From: Streptococcus sp. NPS 308
GTDB lineage: Bacteria > Bacillota > Bacilli > Lactobacillales > Streptococcaceae
Direction of reading: 5' to 3'
Assembly: GCF_002355895.1 (NCBI RefSeq)
Contig: NZ_AP017652.1
Span: 314,001-378,000, forward strand
Length of the DNA: 64,000 nt
In this document: positions 27,301 through 36,141 of the stretch, piece by piece
Position numbering within the stretch: position 1 is the first letter of the stretch
How the letters are laid out: every line of letters starts with the position of its first letter
Notes under the pieces: generated by a model
What the model was told of the DNA's origin: nothing
Seen by the model: only the letters and a program-made list of their open reading frames with translations
Databases searched by the model: none
Made by a program: the position numbers and the translations under genes

Positions 27301-29540
27301 CGCGCAGCCTCTAGGTATTCAGCTTGGTCCTTGCTAAAGAGCGTACCCGGGAAGAGACCTACCAGATGAGACACGTGGCGGTGATTATTTTCAATGCCTT
27401 CATTTGTGAATTGCGGACTGTCCTCCTCGTACCATTCCTTGATACGGCCTTCATTGTTGATGTGAAGGGGTTTTAGTTTGTCAAATTTAGCCTTGACCTC
27501 TGTGACTAAGTCTTGGTCGACTTTCAGATGGTTGGCAACTTCCATGTAGTCATGAAATAGCTGCCAGACTAGCGACTGGTCAAAGGTGTTTCCGATGGTG
27601 ATGGTACCGTGTTCTGGTGAGTAGGATGGAGAAGACACCCAACGGTCACTGGCCTGGTCATAGTGTAAGAAGGAGTTCCAGAACTTAGCAGTCTCTTTCA
27701 ACATAGGATAGATCTTTTCTTTGAGATAAGTCTCATCCTTGGTGAATTTATAGTAGTCATAGACGTTCTGCATCATCCAGGCATTAGCGGCTGGCGACCA
27801 ACCCCAATAGTAATTCCAACCAGGAGTAGTCCAGCCAAATGGTGTTGCTTGAGTGTGGACCAGCCAACCATTTTCTTGTCCGTCTTTGGATTCGATACCA
27901 GCGTATTCTTTGGCAGCGATACGGCCATAATAGCGCATGTCGTCAATGTAATTGATCATTGGCTTGGCAGTTTCAGCAAGGTTGCTCATGTAGGCTGGCC
28001 AATAATTCATTTGCAAGTTGACATTGAGGTGGTAATCAGCGTTCCAAGGTGGATTGTCTACGGCATTCCAGACTCCCTGCAGGTTAGCAGGAAGGGCATC
28101 TGTCCGATCACGAGACGAACTGATGAGTAAATAACGTCCGTATTGGAAGAAGAGTTCTTCCAATTTTTGCCCTTTTTCTGGGTTATAGCCTTGAAGGGCC
28201 TCTTTTGTCGTTTGAGCAGTCTTGTTTCCGCCTAGATTTAGTTTAACGCGGTTAAAGAGACTTTGATAATCCTTGATATGGTCCTTTTTAAGTGTCTCGT
28301 AGTCTTTGGCCTTAGCAGCTTCGACAATCCCTTTAACTGTTTTTTCGAGGTCAATGTCTTTTCGATAATTGGTTTTTGGATTTTGAGCAAAATTAGTCTT
28401 GGCGCTTAGATAGAGGGTCGCATAGCTTGCGCCTGTAACGGTTAGAGTCTCATTCTGAACAGTGACTGTTCCGTCCGTTTTAATTCCTAGATAGGATGCA
28501 AATTTGAGACCGTTATCTTTGACAGTTCCTTTTAGAAGGATTCCATGTTCATCTGTAGTAACATGTCCGTTCTTATAGTTGGAATATTCCCAAGAGTAGT
28601 CACCATTAGCAAGCAAGTCCTCTGTCAAGCTGTTCCAAAGGGTAAAGTCGAGCGTCTTATTTCCTTTTTTAGTCAAGTGGGTCACGGTGACATCATCAGG
28701 ATAGCTGGAGAAGGTTTCGCGTTTGAAGGTCGTCCCATCTTGGGTGTAAGAAGTGGTTGTAGTAGCCTCTGTGATATCCAAACCGCGGTGATAATCTGTT
28801 ACTGTATCCAAACCCTTTTTCTGGTTATTGAAGACCATAAAAATATCACCAAAGGCTAGGTAACGTCCATACTGGGCGTTGTTTGGTCCGACTAGATTTT
28901 GTTCAGCCAGTTGTTTGGCTTTTTGGCGATCTCCATCTTCGAGAGCTTTACGAATCTCCGCCAAGACCTTGTAGCGATCCTTGTAGTTCCCTCCATTATA
29001 GTCGGTGCTATCGGGTTGTGGTCCTCCAGACCAGAGGGTCTTTTCGTTGTACTGGATTCTTTCTTCACCAATTAGACCAAAGACCTTGGCTCCCATTTCT
29101 CCGTTTCCGACTGGGAGAGCTTGTTTTTCCCATCCATCATAGGAAGGGGGTGTTGGTTGATTGTAGTTGAGTTGATAGTTTTCTTGCTTTGTCACGGGTA
29201 GCTCGGTATTTTCATTCTCCTTGTTTTCGTTTGTTTCAACAATGGCATCAGAAATAGTTTGGCTATTTGTAGCTTGTGGAGTTTCAGCAGGATTGCTTTC
29301 GGTACTTGGAGTCTCAACTAGAGCTGGTTTAGCGGTCTCGGTCGGTTCAATCTGCTCTGATCCACTATCAGGTTTAATAGTAGTCTCGACAACACTTGGG
29401 TCACTTTGCTGCACTTCAATACTATCAGCTGAGACTGTATGACTGGATAGAAAAACAGCCCCTAGCAAAACAGAAGCAGTCCCAACCGTCAGTTTGCGGA
29501 TGCTATAGCGACAGGATTTCTCCCAAAATCTTTTATCCAT
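24360..29540 (-). CDS. Cell-wall-anchored GH95 alpha-1,2-L-fucosidase
   Basis: The protein has 1726 residues. YSIRK signal (RYSIRKLTVGTASVLLGAVF), acidic linker, then the GH95 domain from about 121 to 900: LPVGNGEMGAKVFG at the start, NVN at 506-508 in HLNVNLQMNYWP, Glu643 in SPEHG and Asp804 in IDGNFGATSG. These correspond by motif to the catalytic Asn/Glu/Asp of Bifidobacterium AfcA. A fibronectin-like region, two ~125-residue sugar-binding-like repeats (both starting MDDRD.RIQYG), six 20-residue repeats, an LPATG site at ~1692 and membrane tail follow. It would remove terminal alpha-1,2-fucose (H-antigen type) at the cell surface. AAAGGAG precedes the ATG and a perfect cre site lies at 29560. 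Confidence 0.92.
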   Translation of the reverse strand: MDKRFWEKSCRYSIRKLTVGTASVLLGAVFLSSHTVSADSIEVQQSDPSVVETTIKPDSGSEQIEPTETAKPALVETPSTESNPAETPQATNSQTISDAIVETNENKENENTELPVTKQENYQLNYNQPTPPSYDGWEKQALPVGNGEMGAKVFGLIGEERIQYNEKTLWSGGPQPDSTDYNGGNYKDRYKVLAEIRKALEDGDRQKAKQLAEQNLVGPNNAQYGRYLAFGDIFMVFNNQKKGLDTVTDYHRGLDITEATTTTSYTQDGTTFKRETFSSYPDDVTVTHLTKKGNKTLDFTLWNSLTEDLLANGDYSWEYSNYKNGHVTTDEHGILLKGTVKDNGLKFASYLGIKTDGTVTVQNETLTVTGASYATLYLSAKTNFAQNPKTNYRKDIDLEKTVKGIVEAAKAKDYETLKKDHIKDYQSLFNRVKLNLGGNKTAQTTKEALQGYNPEKGQKLEELFFQYGRYLLISSSRDRTDALPANLQGVWNAVDNPPWNADYHLNVNLQMNYWPAYMSNLAETAKPMINYIDDMRYYGRIAAKEYAGIESKDGQENGWLVHTQATPFGWTTPGWNYYWGWSPAANAWMMQNVYDYYKFTKDETYLKEKIYPMLKETAKFWNSFLHYDQASDRWVSSPSYSPEHGTITIGNTFDQSLVWQLFHDYMEVANHLKVDQDLVTEVKAKFDKLKPLHINNEGRIKEWYEEDSPQFTNEGIENNHRHVSHLVGLFPGTLFSKDQAEYLEAARATLNHRGDGGTGWSKANKINLWARLLDGNRAHRLLAEQLKYSTLENLWDTHAPFQIDGNFGATSGMAEMLLQSHTGYIAPLPALPDAWKDGQVSGLIARGNFEVSMKWKDKNLQSLSFLSNVGGDLVVDYPNIEASQVKVNGKAVKATVLKDGRIQLATQKGDVITFEHFPGRVTSLTAVRQNGVTAELTFNQVEGATHYVIQRQVKDESGQTSATREFVTNQTHFVDRSLDPQLAYTYTVKAMLGEVPTQVSEQVTVETPSELMDDRDGRIQYGAAFGNWADSELFGGTEKFADLSKGNYTDEDITATIPFNGVGIEIYGLKSSELGLATAKIDGKEVGELDFHTAGATEKGSLIGRFTGLSDGPHTLTLSVKREHKGRGSERSKISLDYFKVLSGKGSTIEKMDDRDSRIQYGSQFKDWSDSELYGGTEKYADINNSDSSAASEAQATISFTGTGIRIYGLKTTELGKALVTLDGKEMPALDFYTSGATEKRAFIGEFTNLTDGPHTLTLRVDPDSPEGRKKISLDSFDIIKAPAIGIDSPSIAPLKENDKEISLTLPSGDWEAIAVTFPGVKDPLVLRKVDETHLVTSGDQTVLSIQDKQVQIPIPEATDRQTGKAIEAYAIQGTTTSSPVVAVFTKKDEKKVDEKQPTTSKGDEPAPTVDIPEYTDPIGTAGQEEPPTVENPEYTDPIGTPGEQEAPTVEIPEYTDPIGTAGQEESPTVEKPEYTDPIGTAGQEEPPTVTIPEYTEPIGTAGQEEAPTVEKTEYTDPIGTSGDQAAPTLTLPDYPVRVLKDKETGVEIIGGVTDLEGISHISSRHVLAQELFGKTYDAYDLQLKNPTDHNLQPKGSVLVRLPISASVEKVYYITPTKELQALDFDVREGKAEFITSHFSTYAVVYQAAGTSSNTEEKPSASDEETLAHEAEQLSASPSLAKAGNHYPKEQLPATGEASNPLLFLAGLSLALTATFMLKGRKDDSN
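24960..25319 (-). repeat. Six 60-bp tandem repeats (PTVxxPEYTDPIGTAGQEE type)
   Basis: Six exact-length 20-residue units just before the G5-like/LPXTG end of the GH95 protein; unit three to five differ at only a few residues. Probably a wall spacer; copy-number variation is expected. Confidence 0.9.
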
Positions 29541-29559
29541 AGAAATCTCCTTTAGTATT

Positions 29560-29574
29560 TGGAACCGTTTACAT
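29560..29574 (-). promoter_or_regulatory. CcpA binding site (cre) of the GH95 gene
   Basis: On the minus strand ATGTAAACGGTTCCA fits WTGNAANCGNWNNCA without mismatch. It is 20 bases upstream of the start codon, just before the ribosome binding site, a position suited to roadblock repression. The rest of the 29575-29820 gap is AT-rich without other recognised features. Confidence 0.75.
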
Positions 29575-29821
29575 TTTGTAAAACAAATCCCTATATTTTT
29601 GTTTCTATTTACCTCTCATTCTACTGGTCATCTAGCATTTGTCAAGAGGTTTTTGGTGAAAAACATATTTGATATTGCTTTTTCTTAAAATAGTAGAAGA
29701 AAGAGAGGAAAGGGTGGAATTATTCGTAATTTCATAGTTCAATCTGATTATAAGACTAGCTTAGAATTGACTTGCCCCCCTCTTGAAAGCGTAAAACAAA
29801 CTAGTCAGGAAAGTTACTTTA

Positions 29822-29830
29822 TGGTATAAT
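29822..29830 (+). promoter_or_regulatory. Extended -10 promoter for the UPF0154 gene
   Basis: TGGTATAAT, perfect extended -10, 33 bases before the ATG at 29864; -35 weak. Confidence 0.7.
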
Positions 29831-29863
29831 ATAGAAGACTCAAAAAGAAACAGGAGAAAAAGA

Positions 29864-30109
29864 ATGGATTTACTTTTAGCAATTATCTTGATTGTGCTAG
29901 CTTTTCTAGGAGGAGCTCTTGGAGGTATGTATTTGGTTCGTAAGCAAATCGAAAAAGAATTTGCGGACAACCCACGTTTAAACGCTGAGGCAGTTCGTGC
30001 CCTTTTGAGCGCAAATGGTCAAAAACCAAGCGAAGCCAAGGTACAACAAGTTTACCACCAAATCATCCGCCAACAAAAAGCAGCCCTTGCTAACAATAAA
30101 AAGAAATAA
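29864..30109 (+). CDS. UPF0154 (YneF-like) membrane protein
   Basis: The 81-residue protein has one N-terminal transmembrane helix ([20 protein letters not shown]) and a conserved cytoplasmic tail ([20 protein letters not shown] then [10 protein letters not shown]). It is a member of the widespread UPF0154/YneF family; function unknown. GGAGAAAAAG precedes the ATG. It is monocistronic, or joined at low level to murI 205 bases downstream. Confidence 0.9.
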   Translation: MDLLLAIILIVLAFLGGALGGMYLVRKQIEKEFADNPRLNAEAVRALLSANGQKPSEAKVQQVYHQIIRQQKAALANNKKK

Positions 30110-30116
30110 ATAGGAA

Positions 30117-30142
30117 AAGTCTGGGATGAAAGTTCCAGACTT
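30117..30142 (+). other. Inverted repeat (possible weak terminator)
   Basis: AAGTCTGG / CCAGACTT, 8-base arms, 10-base loop, just after the UPF0154 gene. Only a short T stretch follows, so termination may be partial. Confidence 0.45.
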
Positions 30143-30314
30143 CTCACTATGTTCAATAGTTCTCAAGGATAAGACTTTTTCCTTGCATTCTATTGATATT
30201 TGATTATGATTAAAAGAGAGGCAGTTGCCATTCTATCAAGCTGTCTATCCGTTCATTTAGGACGAGTAATTATGATGAACTATCAATCAGAAAAAAGACT
30301 AGAAAGAAGACTGT

Positions 30315-31109
30315 ATGGATAATCGACCGATTGGTTTTTTGGATTCAGGTGTCGGGGGCTTGACTGTTGTTCGTGAGCTCATGCGCCAGCTTCCCCATGA
30401 AGAAATCGTCTATATTGGAGATTCGGCGCGGGCGCCTTATGGTCCCCGTCCTGCTGAGCAAATTCGTGAGTATACTTGGCAGTTGGTCAACTTTCTCTTG
30501 ACCAAGGATGTCAAAATGATTGTCATTGCTTGTAATACTGCGACTGCGGTCGTCTGGGAAGAAATCAAGGCGAAACTAGACATTCCTGTTCTAGGTGTAA
30601 TTTTGCCTGGAGCTTCGGCAGCCATCAAGTCCAGTCAAGGTGGGAAAATCGGGGTGATTGGAACTCCCATGACGGTACAATCAGACATCTATCGTCAGAA
30701 AATCCATGATCTGGATCCGGATTTACAGGTGGAGAGTTTGGCCTGTCCCAAGTTTGCCCCCTTGGTGGAGTCTGGTGCCCTGTCGACCAGTGTCACCAAG
30801 AAAGTGGTCTATGAAACCCTGCGTCCCTTGGTCGGCAAGGTGGATAGCTTGATTCTGGGGTGTACCCATTATCCGCTCCTTCGCCCCATCATCCAAAATG
30901 TCATGGGACCAGATGTGAAACTCATCGATAGTGGAGCAGAGTGTGTACGGGATATCTCGGTTTTGCTTAACTATTTTGAAATCAATCGTAGCCGAGATGC
31001 GGGGCCTCTTCAACACCGTTTTTACACAACAGCTAGCAGCCAAAGTTTTGCCCAAATTGGAGCAGAATGGCTGGAAAAAGAGATTCATGTGGAGCATGTA
31101 ACATTATGA
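30315..31109 (+). CDS. murI: Glutamate racemase
   Basis: The 264-residue cofactor-independent racemase provides D-glutamate for peptidoglycan. Motifs: [14 protein letters not shown] (first catalytic-side loop), [24 protein letters not shown] with the first catalytic Cys, and [10 protein letters not shown] with the second. It opens a run of tightly overlapping genes through yidD. The stop codon overlaps the start of the next gene (ATGA). Confidence 0.95.
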   Translation: MDNRPIGFLDSGVGGLTVVRELMRQLPHEEIVYIGDSARAPYGPRPAEQIREYTWQLVNFLLTKDVKMIVIACNTATAVVWEEIKAKLDIPVLGVILPGASAAIKSSQGGKIGVIGTPMTVQSDIYRQKIHDLDPDLQVESLACPKFAPLVESGALSTSVTKKVVYETLRPLVGKVDSLILGCTHYPLLRPIIQNVMGPDVKLIDSGAECVRDISVLLNYFEINRSRDAGPLQHRFYTTASSQSFAQIGAEWLEKEIHVEHVTL

Positions 31110-32077
31110 CAAACAAAATTTATGAATACAAGGACGACCAGGACTGGTATGTGGGTGTCTGGGACGTCTATGGAGGCATCTACAGTCTCATCAAAGATCC
31201 GCTTAATCTTGATTTTATGGATTTGGCGCGGATTTTTCGTGATGAGGAAAATGGCTTTCCAATTACGATAACGGTGATGCGCTGGTCTTCTAACTACCGT
31301 CTGCTCTCCTTTATCGTTGAGATTTTAAATGCGGAAGCAGGACGTAACTTGGAAGTCATCCAACGTCAGGGAGCTCTGCTCTTGGTTGAAAATGGAAAGC
31401 TTTTGCATGTTGAATTGCCTAAAGAAGGAGTCGATGTAGAAGCCTTCTTTGAAACTAGCAAGGTTAGAGAAACTCTGCTCATTGCGACTCGTAACGAGGG
31501 CAAGACCAAGGAATTCCGAGCTATCTTTGACAAACTTGGCTATGATGTGGAAAATCTCAATGACTACCCTGACCTGCCTGAAGTAGCCGAAACTGGTATG
31601 ACCTTTGAAGAAAATGCCCGCCTCAAGGCAGAAACCATTTCCCAATTAACAGGAAAGATGGTGCTAGCAGATGACTCTGGTCTCAAAGTCGATGTCCTCG
31701 GTGGTTTGCCAGGAGTCTGGTCAGCCCGTTTTGCAGGAGTGGGGGCGACTGATCGTGAAAACAATGCCAAGCTCTTGCACGAATTGGCCATGGTCTTTGA
31801 ACTCAAGGACCGCTCAGCTCAATTCCATACAACCCTAGTCGTAGCTAGTCCAAACAAGGAAAGCTTGGTTGTTGAAGCTGACTGGCCAGGCTACATTAAC
31901 TTTGAACCCAAGGGCGAAAATGGCTTTGGCTATGATCCCCTTTTCCTTGTGGGAGAGACAGGTAAGTCAGCAGCTGAATTAACCCTTGAAGAAAAAAATA
32001 GCCAATCCCACCGTGCCTTAGCCGTTAAGAAACTTTTGGAGGTATTTCCAGCATGGCAAAGCAAACCATCATTGTAA
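31106..32077 (+). CDS. rdgB: dITP/XTP pyrophosphatase (RdgB/HAM1) with N-terminal extension
   Basis: The 323-residue protein was started at the ATG that overlaps the murI stop as ATGA. Residues ~124-323 are the HAM1/ITPA enzyme that removes non-canonical purine nucleotides from the pool: [34 protein letters not shown], then GYDPLF and [10 protein letters not shown]. Residues 1-120 are an extra domain ([35 protein letters not shown]) present in streptococcal homologues; its function is unknown to me. Confidence 0.92.
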   Translation: MTNKIYEYKDDQDWYVGVWDVYGGIYSLIKDPLNLDFMDLARIFRDEENGFPITITVMRWSSNYRLLSFIVEILNAEAGRNLEVIQRQGALLLVENGKLLHVELPKEGVDVEAFFETSKVRETLLIATRNEGKTKEFRAIFDKLGYDVENLNDYPDLPEVAETGMTFEENARLKAETISQLTGKMVLADDSGLKVDVLGGLPGVWSARFAGVGATDRENNAKLLHELAMVFELKDRSAQFHTTLVVASPNKESLVVEADWPGYINFEPKGENGFGYDPLFLVGETGKSAAELTLEEKNSQSHRALAVKKLLEVFPAWQSKPSL

Positions 32078-32574
32078 TGAGTGACTCCCACGGAGATAGC
32101 TTGATTGTGGAAGAAATCCGTGACCGCTATCTGGGGAAAGTTGATGCCATTTTTCACGATGGTGACTCTGAACTCCGTCCAGACTCTCCGCTCTGGGAAG
32201 GCATCCATGTCGTCAAAGGAAATATGGACTTTTATGCTGGTTATCCAGAACGTTTGGTGACTCAACTTGGTCCGACTAAGATTATCCAGACGCATGGACA
32301 CTTGTTTGATATCAATTTCAACTTTCAAAAGTTGGACTACTGGGCTCAGGAAGAAGATGCCGATATCTGTCTCTATGGTCACTTGCATGTGCCAAATGCT
32401 TGGATGGAAGGCAAAACACTCTTTTTAAATCCAGGCTCCATCAGCCAACCACGAGGGACTATCAGAGAATGTCTCTATGCTCGAGTGGAGATTGATGACA
32501 GCTATTTTAAAGTAGACTTTTTGACACGTGACCATGAGGTTTATCCAGGCTTGTCCAAGGAGTTTGCTCGATGA
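32053..32574 (+). CDS. YfcE/MJ0936-type metallophosphoesterase
   Basis: The 173-residue calcineurin-like phosphoesterase has metal-binding motifs: SDSHGD, FHDGDSE, KGNMD, THGHLFD and LYGHLH. It would hydrolyse a phosphodiester; the natural substrate is unknown. It overlaps rdgB by 25 bases; AGGAGGT lies inside the rdgB end, 9 bases before the ATG. Confidence 0.9.
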   Translation: MAKQTIIVMSDSHGDSLIVEEIRDRYLGKVDAIFHDGDSELRPDSPLWEGIHVVKGNMDFYAGYPERLVTQLGPTKIIQTHGHLFDINFNFQKLDYWAQEEDADICLYGHLHVPNAWMEGKTLFLNPGSISQPRGTIRECLYARVEIDDSYFKVDFLTRDHEVYPGLSKEFAR

Positions 32575-33032
32575 TTGCCAAGGAATTTGAAGCATTTTTA
32601 CTGGAACAGGAAGGAACCTTTCTCACCCCTGCTGACAATCTAGCAGCTTTGATTGATACCCATAACGCTGACCATGCGATTTTGGTATTGAGTCAAATCA
32701 CCTATACCCGTATCCCTGTTGTGACCTTTGACAAACGCTTTGTCGGAACCATTGGTCTGAGAGACATTTTGGCTTATCAAATGGAGCAAGGTTTGACAGA
32801 TGAACAGATGGCAACGACAGATATCGTCAATATGACCAAGACGGATGTAGCAGTCGTCGCTCCAGACTATAATATCACTGAAGTCCTCCATAAACTGGTA
32901 GATGAACCCTTCTTGCCAGTCGTAGATGATGAAGGAATTTTCCAAGGAATTATCACGCGCAAGTCCATCCTCAAGGCCGTCAATGCCCTTTTGCATGACT
33001 TTAGTAAGGAATATGAGATTCGATGCAAATGA
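32571..33032 (+). CDS. cbpB: CBS-domain protein, likely c-di-AMP-binding CbpB
   Basis: The 153-residue protein has two CBS motifs (ITYTRIPVVTFDKRFVGTIG; EPFLPVVDDEGIFQGIITRK). The context (yfcE before, xerD-like after) and sequence match pneumococcal/listerial CbpB, which binds c-di-AMP; in Listeria and Bacillus it activates Rel when c-di-AMP is low. This is family knowledge; binding is not shown here. Stop overlaps the next start (ATGA). Confidence 0.85.
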   Translation: MIAKEFEAFLLEQEGTFLTPADNLAALIDTHNADHAILVLSQITYTRIPVVTFDKRFVGTIGLRDILAYQMEQGLTDEQMATTDIVNMTKTDVAVVAPDYNITEVLHKLVDEPFLPVVDDEGIFQGIITRKSILKAVNALLHDFSKEYEIRCK

Positions 33033-33763
33033 GAGATAGGATTTCAGACTTTTTAGAGAAAAAGCAGAGCTTGTCTGCCAATTCAAAGCAATCTTATAAG
33101 TATGATCTGGAGCAATTTTTAGACATTGTAGGTGAGCGGATCTCTGAGACTAGTCTCAAGATTTACCAAGCCCAACTAGCCAATCTAAAAATCAGCGCCC
33201 AGAAACGGAAACTTTCAGCCTGTAACCAATTTCTCTACTTTCTCTATCAAAAAGGAGAGGTGGACAGTTTTTACCGTCTGGAATTAGCCAAACAAGCTGA
33301 AAAGAAGACTGAAAAGCCAGAAATTCTAGACTTAGACTCTTTTTGGCAGGAAAGTAATTATCCAGAGGGACGCTTGCTGGCGCTCTTAATCCTAGAAATG
33401 GGACTTTTGCCAAGTGAGATTTTAGCCCTTAAGGTTGCAGATATCAATCTGGATTTTCAGGTGTTGCGAATTAACAAGGCTTCCCAACAGAGGATTGTCA
33501 CCATTCCTAGGACCTTGCTTTCAGAATTGGACCCCTTGATGGGGCAGACCTATCTCTTTGAAAGGGGAGGGAAAGCCTATTCTCGTCAGTGGGCCTTTCG
33601 TCAGCTGGAGTCCTTTGTCAAGGAGAAAGGTTTCCCAGCCTTATCAGCCCAAGCCTTGCGGGAACAGTTCATTCTAAGACAAATAGAAAACAAGGTCGAT
33701 TTGTACGAAATTGCAAAAAAACTAGGATTAAAAACAGTCCTGACCTTAGAGAAATATAGATAA
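33029..33763 (+). CDS. XerD-like tyrosine recombinase homologue (probably catalytically altered)
   Basis: The 244-residue protein was started at the ATG overlapping the cbpB stop; another ATG two codons upstream is possible. It has an N-terminal SAM-like DNA-binding domain ([16 protein letters not shown]) and a C-terminal catalytic-type fold, ending [13 protein letters not shown] with the terminal Tyr. The first catalytic Arg position (normally TGLR) reads MGLLPSEIL, and the H-x-L-R-H box is replaced by SAQALREQ, so the usual pentad is incomplete. Such proteins sit next to scpAB in all streptococci; the true Xer recombinase of this group is XerS. Its role may be structural or regulatory in chromosome segregation (inference). 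Confidence 0.88.
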   Translation: MRDRISDFLEKKQSLSANSKQSYKYDLEQFLDIVGERISETSLKIYQAQLANLKISAQKRKLSACNQFLYFLYQKGEVDSFYRLELAKQAEKKTEKPEILDLDSFWQESNYPEGRLLALLILEMGLLPSEILALKVADINLDFQVLRINKASQQRIVTIPRTLLSELDPLMGQTYLFERGGKAYSRQWAFRQLESFVKEKGFPALSAQALREQFILRQIENKVDLYEIAKKLGLKTVLTLEKYR

Positions 33764-34485
33764 TGGATATTAAATTAAAAGATTTTGAAGGGCCCCTGGA
33801 CTTGCTCTTGCACCTGGTTTCCAAGTATCAGATGGATATTTACGATGTGCCCATTACGGAAGTCATCGAACAGTATCTAGCCTATGTCTCAACCCTGCAG
33901 GCCATGCGTCTGGAAGTGACGGGTGAGTACATGGTCATGGCTAGTCAGCTCATGCTGATCAAGAGCCGAAAGCTCCTGCCAAAGGTAGCAGAAGTGGCTG
34001 ATTCGGAGGATGACCTGGAGCAGGATCTCCTCTCCCAAATCGAAGAATACCGCAAATTCAAGCTCCTGGGTGAGCACTTGGAGGCCAAGCACCAAAATCG
34101 GGCCCAGTACTATTCCAAAGCGCCGACAGAGTTGATCTACGAAGATGCGGAGCTTGTACATGATAGGACGACCATTGACCTCTTTTTGGCTTTTTCAAAT
34201 ATCCTAGCCAAGAAAAAAGAGGAGTTCGCTCAGAATCACACGACCATCTTGCGGGATGAGTATAAGATTGAGGACATGATGGGCATTGTAAAAGAGTCCT
34301 TGACTGGACGAGACCAGTTGCGTTTGCAGGATTTGTTCAAGGAAGCCCAGAATGTCCAAGAGGTCATTACCCTCTTTTTGGCAACCCTAGAGTTAATCAA
34401 AACCCAGGAGCTGATCCTCGTGCAAGAGGAGAGTTTCGGAGATATCTATCTCATGGAAAAGAAGGAAGAAAGTCAAGAGGCATAA
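33763..34485 (+). CDS. scpA: Segregation and condensation protein A
   Basis: The 240-residue kleisin of the SMC complex starts with [20 protein letters not shown] and has the conserved helical middle ([19 protein letters not shown]). It links SMC heads and binds ScpB, compacting and separating chromosomes. Start overlaps the previous stop (TAATG). Next gene scpB is 24 bases away. Confidence 0.96.
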   Translation: MDIKLKDFEGPLDLLLHLVSKYQMDIYDVPITEVIEQYLAYVSTLQAMRLEVTGEYMVMASQLMLIKSRKLLPKVAEVADSEDDLEQDLLSQIEEYRKFKLLGEHLEAKHQNRAQYYSKAPTELIYEDAELVHDRTTIDLFLAFSNILAKKKEEFAQNHTTILRDEYKIEDMMGIVKESLTGRDQLRLQDLFKEAQNVQEVITLFLATLELIKTQELILVQEESFGDIYLMEKKEESQEA

Positions 34486-34509
34486 AGCTAGACTTGATAG
34501 AGAGGAAAG

Positions 34510-35079
34510 ATGAGTACTTTAGCAGAAATAGAAGCGCTCTTGTTTGTAGCAGGTGAAGATGGGATTCGAGTCCGTCAGTTGGCTGAACTCCTCTCACTTC
34601 CCCCGACAGGCATCCAGCAGAGTTTAGAAAAATTAGCCCAAAAGTATGAAAAAGACCAAGAGTCGAGCTTGTCCCTGATCGAGACAGGGGGCGCTTACAG
34701 ATTGGTGACCAAGCCTCAATTTGCAGCGATTTTGAAGGAATACTCCAAGGCGCCCATTAACCAGAGTTTATCTCGGGCAGCCCTTGAGACCTTGTCCATC
34801 ATTGCCTACAAGCAGCCGATTACGCGGATAGAAATTGATGCTATCCGTGGAGTCAATTCGAGTGGAGCTTTGGCAAAGTTGCAGGCATTTGATTTGATAC
34901 GAGAAGACGGGAAAAAAGAAGTGTTGGGTCGCCCCAACCTCTATGTGACTACGGATTATTTCCTAGATTACATGGGGATCAATCATTTGGAAGAACTCCC
35001 AGTGATTGATGAGCTTGAGATTCAAGCGCAAGAAAGCCAATTATTTGGTGAAAGGATAGAAGAAGATGAGAATCAATAA
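34510..35079 (+). CDS. scpB: Segregation and condensation protein B
   Basis: The 189-residue protein has two winged-helix domains: [20 protein letters not shown] at the start and [20 protein letters not shown] in the middle. Partner of ScpA in the SMC-ScpAB condensin. GAGGAAAG precedes the ATG. It overlaps rluB by 14 bases. Confidence 0.96.
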   Translation: MSTLAEIEALLFVAGEDGIRVRQLAELLSLPPTGIQQSLEKLAQKYEKDQESSLSLIETGGAYRLVTKPQFAAILKEYSKAPINQSLSRAALETLSIIAYKQPITRIEIDAIRGVNSSGALAKLQAFDLIREDGKKEVLGRPNLYVTTDYFLDYMGINHLEELPVIDELEIQAQESQLFGERIEEDENQ

Positions 35080-35788
35080 ATATATTGCCCACGCAGGTGT
35101 GGCCAGTAGGAGAAAAGCAGAAGAGCTGATCAAGCAAGGCTTGGTGACGGTCAACGGCCAAGTGGTGCGTGAACTAGCAACGACCATCAAGACTGGCGAC
35201 AAGGTTGAAGTTGAAGGTCAACCAATCTACAACGAAGAAAAGGTCTACTATCTGCTTAATAAACCACGTGGAGTGATTTCCAGTGTGACAGATGACAAGG
35301 GCCGCAAGACTGTTGTGGATCTCTTGCCAAATGTCAAAGAACGAATCTATCCAGTTGGACGTTTGGACTGGGATACATCCGGTGTCTTGATTTTGACCAA
35401 TGATGGGGACTTTACAGACGAGATGATTCACCCCCGTAATGAGATTGATAAGGTCTACGTTGCGCGTGTTAAAGGCGTAGCCAATAAGGACAATCTCCGT
35501 CCCTTGACCCGTGGACTTGAGATTGATGGCAAGAAAACCAAGCCAGCTGTTTATGAGATTCTTAAAGTAGACCCAGTCAAAAACCGCTCTGTAGTACAGT
35601 TGACCATTCATGAAGGGCGTAACCACCAGGTTAAAAAGATGTTTGAAGCTGTCGGTCTCCAAGTAGATAAGTTATCTCGGACACGTTTTGGACACCTAGA
35701 CTTGACAGGCCTTCGTCCGGGAGAATCCCGTCGCCTCAATAAAAAAGAAATCAGCCAACTACACACTATGGCTGTAACCAAGAAATAA
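35066..35788 (+). CDS. rluB: 23S rRNA pseudouridine2605 synthase (RluB type)
   Basis: The 240-residue protein has an N-terminal S4 RNA-binding domain ([20 protein letters not shown]) and catalytic core with Asp in [16 protein letters not shown]; also NEIDKVY and [12 protein letters not shown]. It isomerises a uridine in 23S rRNA. Family assignment is firm; RluB versus other S4-type enzymes is by length and context. Confidence 0.9.
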   Translation: MRINKYIAHAGVASRRKAEELIKQGLVTVNGQVVRELATTIKTGDKVEVEGQPIYNEEKVYYLLNKPRGVISSVTDDKGRKTVVDLLPNVKERIYPVGRLDWDTSGVLILTNDGDFTDEMIHPRNEIDKVYVARVKGVANKDNLRPLTRGLEIDGKKTKPAVYEILKVDPVKNRSVVQLTIHEGRNHQVKKMFEAVGLQVDKLSRTRFGHLDLTGLRPGESRRLNKKEISQLHTMAVTKK

Positions 35789-36024
35789 TGAAACGAATCT
35801 TAATAGCGCCAGTACGCTTTTACCAACGCTTTATCTCACCAGCCTTTCCACCCTCTTGTCGTTTTGAGCCTACATGTTCCAACTACATGATTCAGGCTAT
35901 TGAAAAACATGGCTTCAAGGGTGTTTTGATGGGCTTGGCTCGTATTCTCCGATGTCATCCTTGGTCGAAAATAGGCAAGGATCCTGTGCCAGACCACTTT
36001 TCCCTCAAACGAAATCATAAATAA
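35788..36024 (+). CDS. yidD: Membrane protein insertion efficiency factor YidD
   Basis: The 78-residue protein has the conserved core [20 protein letters not shown] and [14 protein letters not shown] and RCHPW. It aids YidC-dependent membrane insertion. Start overlaps the rluB stop (TAATG); it is the last gene before a terminator. Confidence 0.95.
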   Translation: MKRILIAPVRFYQRFISPAFPPSCRFEPTCSNYMIQAIEKHGFKGVLMGLARILRCHPWSKIGKDPVPDHFSLKRNHK

Positions 36025-36056
36025 AACGAATTACAATGGTGATTTGTTTTATTTAT
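36023..36056 (+). terminator. Terminator after yidD
   Basis: AAAACGAAT / ATTTGTTTT (one G:U) with an 11-base loop, then ATTTAT. It ends the murI-yidD run. Confidence 0.65.
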
Positions 36057-36108
36057 AAGCAGTTTCAAGTTGGAATGATGATTTCCACTATCCTTCTCCT
36101 ATAAAAAG

Positions 36109-36117
36109 TGGTAAAAT
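36109..36117 (+). promoter_or_regulatory. Extended -10 promoter of pepA
   Basis: TGGTAAAAT lies 25 bases before the ATG at 36142. Confidence 0.5.
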
Positions 36118-36141
36118 GGAGGACAGAAAGAAGGAACTGAT

